64,000 bases of DNA from Rotaria sp. Silwood1 (Eukaryota; Rotifera; Eurotatoria; Philodinida; Philodinidae). Shown piece by piece: positions 24,008 through 35,398 of the stretch. The position numbers and the translations under genes were made by a program. Positions within the stretch are counted from its first letter, which is position 1. Every line of letters begins with the position of its first letter. Below the pieces are notes generated by a model. That model was not told the origin of the DNA, did not search any database, and saw only the letters and a program-made list of their open reading frames with translations. The stretch covers positions 1,034,993-1,098,992 of the forward strand of contig CAJNOP010000037.1 in the NCBI GenBank assembly GCA_905250075.1. The letters are read 5' to 3'.

Positions 24008-25660
24008 ATGAATTCATCATTATCATTATCAACTATTGCAACAACAAGAATTGACAATAACGATGATGTTAATGGAAGTCTTGCTGATGATTGGGAAAAT
24101 TATAAAGCATATACAAGATTCTATTATATAACAGATGAAGTCTTTCTATATGCTAATCCAATATTGATCATTGTCGGTGAGTACTTCAATTTATAATGAA
24201 TATATTATATTTTAAATTCAATTTTAACATAAGAATATATTAGATTTTTTAAGTTTATTAGATAATTTAATTTTTCAAATAAAAAGAAAAAAAAACTGAA
24301 TTTGTTTTTTTTTTTTCATTATTTCAAAATAGGTATTCCAACTCATGCATTATCTATGATAATCTTTCTTCGTAAACGTATGCGTCGTTATCCTGTATCA
24401 GTATTTATGGCAATGTTATCTTTAACAAATATTCTTATCCTTGCCGGTCCTGTAACTATGCAATGGCTTAATCATAAAGTTTTCATTGGTTTTGTTGTAA
24501 CAGGTTCACGTTTTTTATGTGCATTTCATGTTTATATTGATTTAGTTGGTTCATCAATTAATTCTTGGCTTATATTAATGATTGCTGTTGAACGTTATTT
24601 ATCAGTAACAAAACCATTTTTAATTCGAACAAGTTTTAATCGACAACAAGCATGGATTATTGTTTTTAGCGTTTTTTTAGTAGCTATTATTGCACCACTT
24701 GGTCTTGCTATAGTTGCATCTAAAGTTGAAGATTGTCTTTTATTTTTTTCTAAAACATATCAAATAATTGGTTCAATACAAATTTTTTTCATATATGTTT
24801 TACCATCAATATTAATATTAACATTAAGTATAATAACAGTACATAAACTACGTAATCGTATACGTACAAGTGGTTCAAGACGTATTCATATAAGTGTTAT
24901 GTTAATAGCTGTTTCATTTTCGTTTATAACATTTACAATGCCATATCAAATATGTTGGTATTGGTTATTTTCAACAGCAATTGGTAGTGTAAAATTAAAT
25001 CTTAAAGTCAATATAATTAATATAGGTTTTCGTTATATTGCATTAACAATAAGAAATTTAAATTATACATTAAATTTTTTTCTTTATTCTTTAACATCAA
25101 TTGTATTTCTTAAAGAAGCATTTACAATAGCACATTGTAATTATTTTCTTAATCAAACATTTGTTGGACGAAATCGTGCATTTCGTCGTGCACGTTGTCT
25201 TCTTTCTGAACATCCCGGTGTAGAACGTGTACAACAAGAACAACAACAAACAAATGCACTTATTAATCATTCAAATATAAATAATGAACAACATAATAAT
25301 TATCATAGTTTTAAAAAACAATTTCGTGTAAAACGATCGAAAAAAAATCATTCAAATATATCTGATAATGATAATAGAAAACCCATAGATGGATTTTCAA
25401 ATGGACATTTAAATATAAATGCAAATACAACAAATGTATCATTTAATTTAAAACAAATTAAACCAATATCGATTGAAAAAAAATTAAAATGGAATTTAAA
25501 AGTAAATCATCATAGATCTCTTCCATCTAAACATTTAAATTATTTAAAACCTAATATTGATGAAGAACCAGAACAACAACAACAAGAACAACAACAATTA
25601 TCATCAAATTATACTTCAACGTCCAATGTACATGATTTTATTATTAAAACGCAACAATGA
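24008..25660 (+). CDS. Rhodopsin-family GPCR with long Gln/Asn-rich tail
   Basis: Exons 24008-24176 and 24333-25660 join at a Gly codon to 498 residues. The N-terminus has NGS-type glycosylation sites, and the single intron falls in TM1. Then come TM2 (MAMLSLTNILILAG), TM3 ending ERYLSV (a DRY variant), TM4, TM5, TM6 (SFITFTMPYQICWYW) and TM7 with NFFLYSLTS, a degenerate NPxxY. The layout fits FMRFamide/peptide receptor-like class A receptors of rotifers. The cytoplasmic tail of about 190 residues is polar, with QQEQQQ and QQQQEQQQ runs, longer than usual. An AG at 23956-23957 and a 13-codon upstream ORF (23958-23999) precede the start. Ligand unknown. Confidence 0.8.
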
Positions 25661-28489
25661 ATCTTCTGTCTTTTTTCTTTCGTTCTTTTATTATCATATA
25701 TTTATTGTTGTATGTCTGTTGGTGTTTGTTTATATATTTTTTTTTCTTTCTTTTTTTTTGGCCTTGATACAAAATGAAATTAAGAATTGTTTATAGTTAA
25801 TCTATTTAAAATCGAGAAATAAGCACCATGAAAAATACACAAAAAACACAAATTATTTTATAGAAAAAAAAAAAAAAAAAAAAAAAAGGGTACTTAATAT
25901 TTATTTAAGATTATCTCCGGAAGAAAGTAATGAATGCGATAAAAATATTGTTATTAAAGCTGTAGAATGATGATTAATAAATGAAAAACAAATTCTTCTC
26001 TTTATGAGAATATTTTTAGTTTTATTGTGTTTGACTTAAAAATTTCTTCAAATTAAATAATAATAAACTATTTTTATTTCATAATTATTTGTTACGTCAA
26101 TACAGTTATTAGTAAATTGTCATTGAACCGACTCACCTTTGCTATTTTTATCATAATATTTCCAAGAAAATCATCGATAATATACTATTTACTTTAGTAA
26201 AATATTTAATAATCTTATGTCATGAAAAAATATTTAAATATGTGGACTATTCTTTTTAATATAATTTGTAGAACAGTGTGTTTTAATGTAAGAAAATGAC
26301 CTTAATTATGTTGGCTATTTTAGATAAGAAAAATTTTCTTCTTCTTCTTCTTCGTATTGAATTATTTTTTTGTTTTTTTGTCATAAACTATCATCAGACG
26401 AATACATCCTTGCAACCTAATTAGTTTTTTCAGTCCCTGAGTGACTCAATCTTCATAGTTGACTGTTGTTTAATCTTTTCTGCATCAATAATTTTTTTTG
26501 TCAAATAATGAAGGAATGCATGTTAATAAACCGCTATTTATAGTTCTCAGAATTCAAGATCATATAATTATCAATCACAAGAAGAAAAAAAAAGTCATTG
26601 ACCATCGAATATAAATTGAATGAAGGATAACAGTTTTTATTAAATTTATAGAGCCAATAATATTTTGTTTTTATGTCTGAAGAAGAAATAATGCTTTATT
26701 ATTTCGAACAGGAAACAACGAAGGACGAGATTTTTCTATATTATTGAGCAAGTCAAAGAGACAACATATAATATTGACAAGACTAGGTGCAAGACAAATA
26801 ACCTTCGAGAAAAACACATAATCAAACATCAAAACAAAAAAAAAAGATATTATTCTTGCACTTTGATCAATAATTTAGATATGAAAGAAGAACTCTCAGT
26901 TCATATTAAATGAAAGAGAATCATTTACTAGCAATGTTTATATTATAACAATGATCTATGCAAATGTAATTGAGTTAAATAGAACTAAAGAGACGTCATT
27001 TTGCTTCAGTTATTGTATTTAAATAAAATATATCATAACTTGAAATAAGAAAACGAAATATATATATATTATTAAATATAAAACTGTTTATTAGAAAGAA
27101 TAAATTTTGCCATGTGGTTAAAGTTAGTTTTAATCAAGAGAAAATATTTATTTAGTTATTTTTTTTTCTTATCAAAAAATCAACTTTGTACTAGATATAG
27201 AATTTTTATTATCAATTATTAATGACGTATTCTATACTGTATGTTTAATCTAAAGAATTTTTAGTCGAATGATCATAGAAATATACACTTCATTTATTCA
27301 TATATATATATTAATAGGAATATATTGACAAACACAAATCTATTTATAGATTATTATGAAGATGAATATAAGATTACAACTTAACAAAATCATGACAATC
27401 AGCTTAGAATGCAAAAAAATGAGAAAAGAGCTAGTGACTTTTGATCCTAATTAATCATGAATTGCGTTCTAAAAACTAAATATAATATATTGTATGCTTG
27501 TCATTTGAGAAAAGGTCAAAAACGAGATTACTAAATCAACAAAATAGAAAACTTCATTGTAAAGATTAATAATCTAGTCAATATTTTCTTGTTTTTAGTG
27601 ATGTTTTTTTAAACTAAAGTTTTTTCTTTAATCATGTTTTATTATGAAGTATACTACATTATTGGCTACGAAATCTCTATAATCAAAACTATTGTGCTGA
27701 TTTATTTGATGTAAGTGCAACAATCCATGAATACAATATTATATGTACCTAATAACTTTATAAAAGCTCGTTATTATAAAATTACGCATCATTCAACATA
27801 TTTGTATTTTGAATATATATATATTCTTTTATCTTTACATTTACCTATGAATTTCTTAGTTTCATATTAGCTATAATAACGTTTTCAAATATTACGTTTA
27901 TGTAAAAATACTAAAGTATTAGATCAAGTGAAACCGTGTTAATGTGAAACATGTCAAATGGAACAAAAAATAAGCAGAATAATAATATAAAAAGCATTTA
28001 TAAGAAAAGTTTCTTTTTATGGACACTATCAATGAATTCAAAAGTGAAAAAATTATGATGACTTTTATGAATTTCATATCAAAAATAGGAAAAAAAAGGC
28101 ATTTTAGATGATGAAATAGACATAGAAATACATGTATTTCGATTTTATTGATTAAAATAAAAATTTTAATTAAGAAAATGCAATGAGAATGTGATTTTTT
28201 TTTTCTAAATTAAAATCATAGAATTGAATTGATGAAAATGTTCTTTTGAATTCATTACTTAGAAATACATGAATTTTTATGTCCATTTCACTACTTTAAT
28301 AGATTTTTTTTAATTTTCAATTTCCTAATTTGATTTGATAGAATTCATATTTATTTATTTGAAATTTCTTTTTTCATTCTGTAATCGTGAGTCAGATCAA
28401 ATTGACGTGGCAAAAGCCTCTTATCGGTGTTGCAATGACAATAAGAACAAGGATTGAAAAACTTGATAAGCGATTATATCAGTATAGCA
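25661..28489. other. Intergenic, about 2.8 kb
   Basis: AT-rich, with an A-run at about 25864-25887 and short TA/CTT microsatellites. No supported gene or element was seen. Confidence 0.5.
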
Positions 28490-29220
28490 ATGGCAACAGG
28501 AAAAAATATTAAAAAAATTGATGTGCAATTACCAAATGAAGAAGATTCGGGAAAACTAGCATTTATTTTATTAAATGTTTTCACAAAAGAAGAATGTTCT
28601 GATGGATTAAATTAACAGAAGAACGTGGTTATGCTTCAGCATTAGTTAATATTGGTTTACGTGAAGTTTTAATGACAGATGTTCGAAATAATGATCGATG
28701 TATTATTGATGATGTTAATATGGCAAATATATTATTTGAACGTATTGAACCATATTTACCCAAAAATATGGAAGGATTATAAATTAGTTGGACTTAATGA
28801 ACGTCTTCGTTTTCTTCGTTATGATCCTGGACAACAATTTAAAGGACATATGGGTATATAAATATCTCCTATTCTTTGTTTTTATTGAATAGTTTTTCTA
28901 TGATTTAAATAGATGGTGTTTATCAACGCTCTGACGGATCCGGTGAAATAAGTTGTATTGTTAGTTATTTTGATTTACTTGAATTTTGTAATATGCTTCT
29001 TTTTTAAATTTTGTTTTAGACAATACAACTTTATTTAAATGATAATTATAAAGGTGGAGAAACGACATTTATTAGTTATTGTGATAAAAAAAAAAATTTT
29101 TCATGTAAACCACGTACAGGAATGGTATTAGTGTTCGAACATCGACTTTTTCATGAAGGTTCATTATTGAAAAAAGGTCGAAAATATACAGTTCGTACTG
29201 ATGTTATGTATCGACCATAG
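28490..29220 (+). pseudogene. Prolyl-4-hydroxylase-like 2OG-Fe(II) dioxygenase with two frame breaks
   Basis: Three exon segments, 28490-28853, 28913-28959 and 29020-29220, joined by short GT-AG introns. Downstream parts are intact: YDPGQQFKGHMDGVYQR holds the HxD iron ligands, then LYLNDNYKGGETTF, then the distal His and the 2OG-binding basic residue (FHEGSLLKKGRKYTVRTDV). Within exon 1 the frame is lost twice. Near 28597, after FTKEECSDG, the reading moves into IKLTEERGY. Near 28775, after PKNMEG, it moves into KLVGLNERLRF. The second shift restores the first frame. This may be a recent pseudogene or two sequence errors. The family hydroxylates prolines or other residues using 2-oxoglutarate and O2. 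Confidence 0.7.
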
Positions 29221-31353
29221 AAGAAAAATAATTTTCTTTAAAACAAACAATTAAAAAATATATATATTATTCGATTTTAATCATAACTATATCAGTAAAC
29301 ATTATTGTTATGTTAACCTTTCTTCTAGTAACATATCTGTATTTATTCTTTATGTTTTCTATTTCAAACTTATCATTAATAACGAGATGTTCTATCATGA
29401 AATGCAGAAGAACATGGTAATCGATATTTTCTAAAGAGAAAACTACTTTACCGAATATAATCGAACATTCTCACTTCTGGATTTTTCATTCAAGAAAATA
29501 TCAATTACATTTAGAATCTAACATCGAATTTTGATATCCAATGCCGTCGGAATCGAATTGATGATGAAGAATTTTTTCCAAGTCAATTTCAGAGTGATGT
29601 CAGTAAAACAGTCATGTATTTTTACTCTGACATTGTAACAAAATTATTCTTTATATAATAAGTAATGAACGGAAATGCATTAGTTTATAGATTCATATAT
29701 AAGTATCAAAACAAGAAAACATCAGAATCACATTCTCATTAACACACAGTACAAAACGTAGTATATATGCTAGTTAAAAGAAAAATTTCTCAGTTCTTCG
29801 GAGTCGAATTTCCGAATCAAAAAGTTTGACTTCATAGTGCGCTCTAGTTACAATATTTTTCTTCTTTTACGATGTAATAACTGTTATAGATATATTGGGA
29901 ATAAATGAATGACATTTCGATAATCACAATATAAACTTAACGTAAAGAAAAAACTTAATATTTCCAAAATTGTATAAAATATGAAATCTGATACATTTTA
30001 TCGCAATATGATATCGAATAGTCGAGTATAGTAAAGATATCATCAATGAATTCACAAAAATATTACGAAAAATAATAAAATCAATGGAAATCTTGTAGAA
30101 CATTCTTCAATTAGTTATTAATTAATCAAATACGAAGTACTCTTTCAACAGATGAACATCTTACAAATGTTAGATGTCTATGAACTAAAATAATACATTT
30201 GAAAATCATCTAAAATTCAGTAATGAACACTATTTTCAGTTTCTTACTCGGTACACATTTACGCTTGTTAAAATCTGTGCAAGTTTCCTACAGAAAGTTT
30301 TTTTTTTATATGTTGCTCTGTTTCAGAGTAAAATACTAAACATGCAGCTCTACTAAAAGGAAATCTCATTGTTCGAAGTTTCATAACAACTAGTACTTTC
30401 TAAATAATTCAACTTCAACTAAATTTCCTTGCTAAGAGTAGACCTACATAGCCTTAATCTATAATAAAAGTTGCAAATAATTTACTTTTGCAATAGACGA
30501 GAAATAGATACTACAATATTTAAAAAGAAAAATGAAACTTGGTAACGCTTAGTCACGTAATATAACAACCTTGTTTATTGTTAAAAGCTAAAGTTACATT
30601 CGCAATTAAGTTGTATGAATCATATACTTCAAGGAAAAAGATGAGTAATGACAAAAAAAAAACTAACTTCGCAAAATACAATAAAATTCCACAATTTACT
30701 AGAAGAAAAATGTTGTGATAGTTTTGATATTTACTTCAAAGCTTTATAGAAACTTTGAAGGAAGAATTTATAATTAGTTCGTCGCAAAATATTTCTCATT
30801 TCACTTGTTCTTTTAAATGAACACTTTCAAAAAGTCACGATTGAGAACGAACGACATCTAGAATAAGCATAATTAAAAAGGTTATTTAACATTATTTATT
30901 TTCCTTTTTATGTCTTAGGTTTTTTCAATAACATGTTGATATTGGAATATTTTTAGGATTTTTTGTTTTTTTTGCAATGTTTACTGATTTGTTGTCAATG
31001 ATTCAATTTATCAGCAATCATTTTGATTCGTTCTTTATTCAAACAAAAGTTTATCTATATTTATCATGTGATATTTCCCTTGGTCTATACTTTCTTTTCT
31101 TTCTCAACCTTCGTTTCGTCAATAAAATCTGACGAAAGAAGTTTCTATCAGAGAAAGAAAGATTATTGAAGAATTTTTTTTTTTTTTGGTATATTATTTC
31201 TTCGTTATTATTTCTATTAGTCGATCAATATGATTCATCGATTATTTGTTTTGTTTTTTTTTTTGTTTCTTCCTAGATTGCCGTCATTATTTTTTGTATA
31301 AAAACAAACTGTTTCTTAGGAAGATTTATTTCAAATTTAGTATATATTAAAAA
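29221..31353. other. Intergenic upstream of ATG8
   Basis: About 2.1 kb of AT-rich DNA without a supported gene. Acceptor-like CAAATTTAG ends at 31340, 13 nt before the ATG8 start, so trans-splicing or a 5' UTR intron is possible here too. Confidence 0.5.
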
Positions 31354-31891
31354 ATGAAATTTCGATTCAAAGAAGAAACTCCTGCTGGTATGTTATCTAT
31401 TTATTTTAATAATATTTATATAAATTTATATATAATTAATAGAACAACGAAGACAAGAAGCAGAAAAAATTCGTCTTAAATACCCAGAACGAATTCCAGT
31501 AATATAAAAACAAACATTTGATTATTTTGAAAAAAAAAAAAAAACTTAAATTTTAGGTTGTTGTTGAACGGGTACCTAAATCACAAATACCTGATATTGA
31601 TAAACGTAAATTTTTGGTACCAAATGATATAACAATTGCACAATTTATGTGGATTATTCGTAAACGTATTCAATTAGCCCCAGAAAAAGCAATTTTTCTT
31701 TTTGTTAATAAAACAATACCCGTATCAAGGTATGTATATATCAAAAAACAAAAATAGAATAAAAATAATTCAATTTATTTTTTTTCTTAAAATTTATATT
31801 TAGTGCAACAATGGGTGAAATTTATGCTGAATATAAAGATGAAGATAGCTTTTTATACATTGCGTATGGCGGTGAAAATACATTTGGTTAA
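31354..31891 (+). CDS. GABARAP: ATG8/GABARAP-family ubiquitin-like protein ending in glycine
   Basis: Four exons: 31354-31387, 31443-31498, 31557-31729 and 31804-31891. The product has 116 residues. It begins [10 protein letters not shown] and has [52 protein letters not shown], the [21 protein letters not shown] segment and ends ENTFG. This is a GABARAP-type Atg8, which is lipidated to phosphatidylethanolamine during autophagosome formation and binds LIR-containing receptors. Most animal Atg8 proteins carry one or more residues after the conjugating Gly. Here the stop codon follows Gly116 directly, so ATG4 priming would be unnecessary. It lies 258 bp upstream of the SWEET gene, same strand. 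Confidence 0.93.
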
Positions 31892-32149
31892 AAACCAAAA
31901 AATTTTACTAAAAACATTTAATTATATATGATTAATGACTTTTTACTTAATCAAGAATATTTAATTCTGTATATTCTTTTTTTTTTTTTTCTGCGTGTTT
32001 GTATATCTATGTGTGTGTGTCTATTGATTTAATCTATCATTTAAAAATCCTTAATTATTCTCAAAAATTTATCTATGAATAGAAGAAAAATAGAAAAGAG
32101 ATTTTTTTTGTTCTTCTAGAAGATTTGTTATTTATAAGAAATATTAATA
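31892..32149 (+). promoter_or_regulatory. ATG8-SWEET intercistronic region
   Basis: A 258 bp same-strand gap. The tract TTTTTTTTGTTCTTCTAG ends at 32119, 30 nt before the SWEET ATG, and looks like a strong 3' splice site with no donor in the gap. A TG/GTGT-rich stretch lies at about 31993-32021. Confidence 0.45.
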
Positions 32150-33103
32150 ATGACAAGTAACAATGATAGTTTAATACCAATAATTGAAAAAATTTGTACT
32201 ATAAGTACAATTGGATTGTTTTTAACTGGAATGTAAGATTGAAAATTTTTTTTATAGAATAATTTATTATTTTACTATATAGACAAATATGTAATCGAAT
32301 TTATCGTATGCGTTCAACAGGTGATATATCAGGTTTTCCATTTGTAGCCATATTAGTTAAGTAAGTGTTTTATTTTTATGTGCAATTAGAAATTTATGAA
32401 AATATTTTCAATTTATCTAGTTGTACTCTTTGGACATTATATGGTTATTTAGCTAATAATTCAACACTTATTGTTGTTAATTTTATAGGAGCTACTTTAC
32501 AAACGATTTATACTTTGTTTTATCTTCAATATACATCAGATCGTGTAAAAAAAAAAACATGATTTATCGAGAAGATAGTTTTTGTGATTTTTCTTTCTAT
32601 TTAGACTTCATATATTCGTTTAATTGGATCGGCTGTTTTATTTCTTGCCGTAGTTATTTGTTATTTTCAATATTTTGTATCTGATCCTAATGTAGCGGTT
32701 TTTTATGCTGGTCTCGTTGCATGTGTTACTACTGTGATTATGTTTGGTTCACCATTAGCTTCTCTTGTGTGTATAGTAATAATATTAAAAATTGATTGAA
32801 TTTAATCTTAATTTTTAGCAAGAAGTTGTTCAAAAGCAAAGTACTGAATCACTTTCATTACCATTATGTTTTGCCAATCTTATTGTACCTATTGAATGGG
32901 TTCTCTATGGTATTTTAATTGGTGATAAATTTGTTCAAGTATGTTTAAAAATTTCATAGTAAAGAAAAAATTCTAAGATTTATATATTTCAGATACCTAA
33001 TTTTCTTGGTGCCATATTGGGTTTTATTCAAGTATATCTTTTTTATAAATATCCTCGTCGATCTGGTTTAATACCAAAAGCAACAAATCTTGGAGTAATT
33101 TAA
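32150..33103 (+). CDS. SWEET sugar transporter
   Basis: Six exons: 32150-32232, 32283-32360, 32421-32544, 32605-32766, 32819-32938 and 32993-33103. The product has 225 residues. Two MtN3/saliva repeats of three helices are separated by a linker helix (3+1+3). Repeat 1 has GDISGFPFVAILVNCTLWTLYG, and repeat 2 has STESLSLPLCFANLIVPIEWVLYG with GAILGFIQVYLFYKYP following. Such proteins are facilitative mono- or disaccharide uniporters in plasma or Golgi membranes. Length is typical for animal SWEET1. It sits between ATG8 and RBM34, all on the + strand. Confidence 0.93.
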
Positions 33104-33619
33104 ATAAATCAACAGAAAAAGACAAGTATAGAATCCAGTAGTTATATATATATATATGAATCTCCTTATATGTGATACGATATAATTTTTTGTTGTATTC
33201 ATGCTTTATGTTCGTGGACACATTTGGTTGCTGGTATTTTTCGTTGTACCTCGAATTAATAAATACTAATCGTAGAAAGAATGGTTTCTTTTATTGTTTA
33301 TAATTATTGTCTTGCGTTTTTTTTTATAATAATCTATAATTAGAAATTAATAAATTAGAGTAAATCAATAGAGAATAATTAACAATAAAAAAAAGAGAAA
33401 ACAAAGGATATTTATTACTTCTATTTTGATATTATTTCAATACAATTAGTCTCAATGATGATTGACACGATGCCAAGCATCTGCTCGATTATATTATATG
33501 AAGACAGCTAGCTGTCAGGGGCCATCTGAGAGACATTAGTGTTGTTTGATATATTATGTGAAGAAAACAAAAAAAAAAACTTGTCAATTTATGCAGTTAC
33601 ATAGTTCTAGTTTTTATAG
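33104..33619 (+). promoter_or_regulatory. SWEET-RBM34 intergenic region
   Basis: 516 bp. AATAAA-type signals occur near 33256 and 33348. A perfect 14 bp palindrome, GACAGCTAGCTGTC, is at 33503-33516. The tract CTAGTTTTTATAG ends at 33619, flush with the RBM34 ATG, a 3' splice-type junction at the start codon. The region could contain both a promoter and a trans-splice acceptor. Confidence 0.45.
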
Positions 33620-35398
33620 ATGACTTCTAATTTATCTGCTTTATTTAACAATGCAAAAAAAGTAACACTTGTAAGTGTTCCAGTAAAAGAAGAATCAGAA
33701 AATGAAACAGTTGAAGAAGAAATAATCGAAATACAAAAAAAGACAACGAAGTAAGATGAGTTTTCTTTTTTTATTATCACGAACGTGTTAACTCAAATTA
33801 TTTTACAGACAAGAACGTGAATATGAAGATTCATCTATAGTTAATGCTCAAACAGTATTTGTTGGTAATGTACCAATTGGTTGTTCTCAAAAAGTAATTA
33901 TGAAAAAATTTATATTTCAATTTATTTATTTATTTTTTTATTCATTGAAATAGGAACTTAAAAAATTATTTTCTCAATTTGGTACAGTCAAATCGATACG
34001 ACTTCGAAATCTCGTATGTAAATTCTATTCGATAGTGATTATTTTTTTTGTTTTGTATACAAAATATATTTTAGATTCCATTAAATCCAAAACGAGGCAA
34101 ACGTCTTGCATTTATTAAGTTAGTTAATTAGAATTATTTTCATTCGAATCATGTTAACATGTGGTTTAGAAAAGAATTTCATCCTTTACAAAAAACAATA
34201 AATGCTTATGTTCGATTTACTGATGAGACTGAAGCAAAAAATGCAACTAGTTTGTAAGTTTACTATTAATTAAAAAGAATATTTAATCTTCATATCGTGA
34301 GAGTAGTCTGTTGTTTTCAGTAATCGAAGAGTGGAATTTCGGGCGTCTTTTTGTCTCTGTTACTATATAAAACAAAACTATTGTTAAATTGATCATGTTC
34401 GCAAAGCATTCAAACAAAAATGCATGAAAAAACAGTGTTACGCTTCGTAATAATTTCGATTTTGATACACAAAGACGTCTGAAATTTCCTTCTTCGATTA
34501 TTGAAAAATCATAAATCGCTAGCTGTTAGTTTTGTTGAATTATTGAGATAACCATAAATCCTCATTAATTCTGGTTCGAACATTAGTTCAAAATAAAATA
34601 TATTGCTTATATTAGGAATGGTCATCTTTATAAAGAACATCATTTACGTGTTGATGTGGCACATGAACAACATGAAGATGCTAAAGTAATTGAAATAAAG
34701 ACAAAATAGTTCGTATATAGTTTTATTATTTAATTAAATAGCATGATAATAAACGAAGTATTTTTATTGGTAATCTTCCTTTTGATGCTAATGATGACGA
34801 TGTCTGGACAGCATTTGAAGAATGTGGTGAAATCGAAAGTAAAAATCTGTTTCGATTATATTCAACTATGAAGAAATTTATTTTTGTTTATTTAGATGTT
34901 CGTCTTGTACGTGATAATGCAACAAGTGTTGGTAAAGGATTTGGCTATGTTCTTTTTCAAGTATGTCTATGTTTATATGAATTTTATCATCGATTAATTT
35001 AATCATTCAATTTCTAGGATGAAGCATCAGTTAGTCTAGCATTGAGAATGAATGGTAATTGTAAAGTTGGAAATCGACAAATACGTATTAAAACAGCTGT
35101 TAAAAAACCTAAAGTAGATGATGATTAAACAAAAATAAACTATAATTATTTTTATGTGATTTGTATTTAGCCTATAAAACCAAATATATCTCCGAAAAAG
35201 CATCGACAACAAAATAAAAAATTTAAATCAAAAAAATCTGTTCATGCAAATGTTAATAATGGTGTACAACAAGGTCGAGTTGAAAAACGACCAGCAGTTA
35301 AACTAAAGAAAGAAAAACAAAAGCAGAAAAAGAAAAATCTTTCTACGAAAACAAACAATACACGTAAAGATGTTATTCAACTTAAGAAAAAAACTTAA
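33620..35398 (+). CDS. RBM34: RBM34/Nop12-like nucleolar RNA-binding protein
   Basis: Ten exons: 33620-33750, 33809-33893, 33954-34013, 34075-34118, 34170-34253, 34616-34685, 34742-34838, 34896-34960, 35018-35114 and 35171-35398. Two RRMs are seen. RRM1 has [10 protein letters not shown] (RNP2), extends through SIRLRN and GKRLAF, and ends with INAYVRF. RRM2 has [11 protein letters not shown] (RNP2) and GKGFGYVLF (RNP1). The tail after RRM2 is strongly basic ([26 protein letters not shown]), as expected for nucleolar targeting. This arrangement is that of RBM34, the relative of yeast Nop12 in large-subunit pre-rRNA processing. Intron 5 is unusually long (362 bp) because it holds a MITE. Intron 9 has an in-frame stop if retained. 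Confidence 0.88.
34318..34503. mobile_element. 186 bp MITE inside RBM34 intron 5
   Basis: The ends are CAGTAATCGAAGAGTGGAAT at 34318 and the inverse of CAATAATCGAAGAAGGAAAT ending at 34503. The terminal inverted repeats extend about 36 bp (through GACGTCTTTNTGT) with a few mismatches around a roughly 110 bp AT-rich core. No coding frame. It accounts for the abnormal intron length. Confidence 0.75.
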
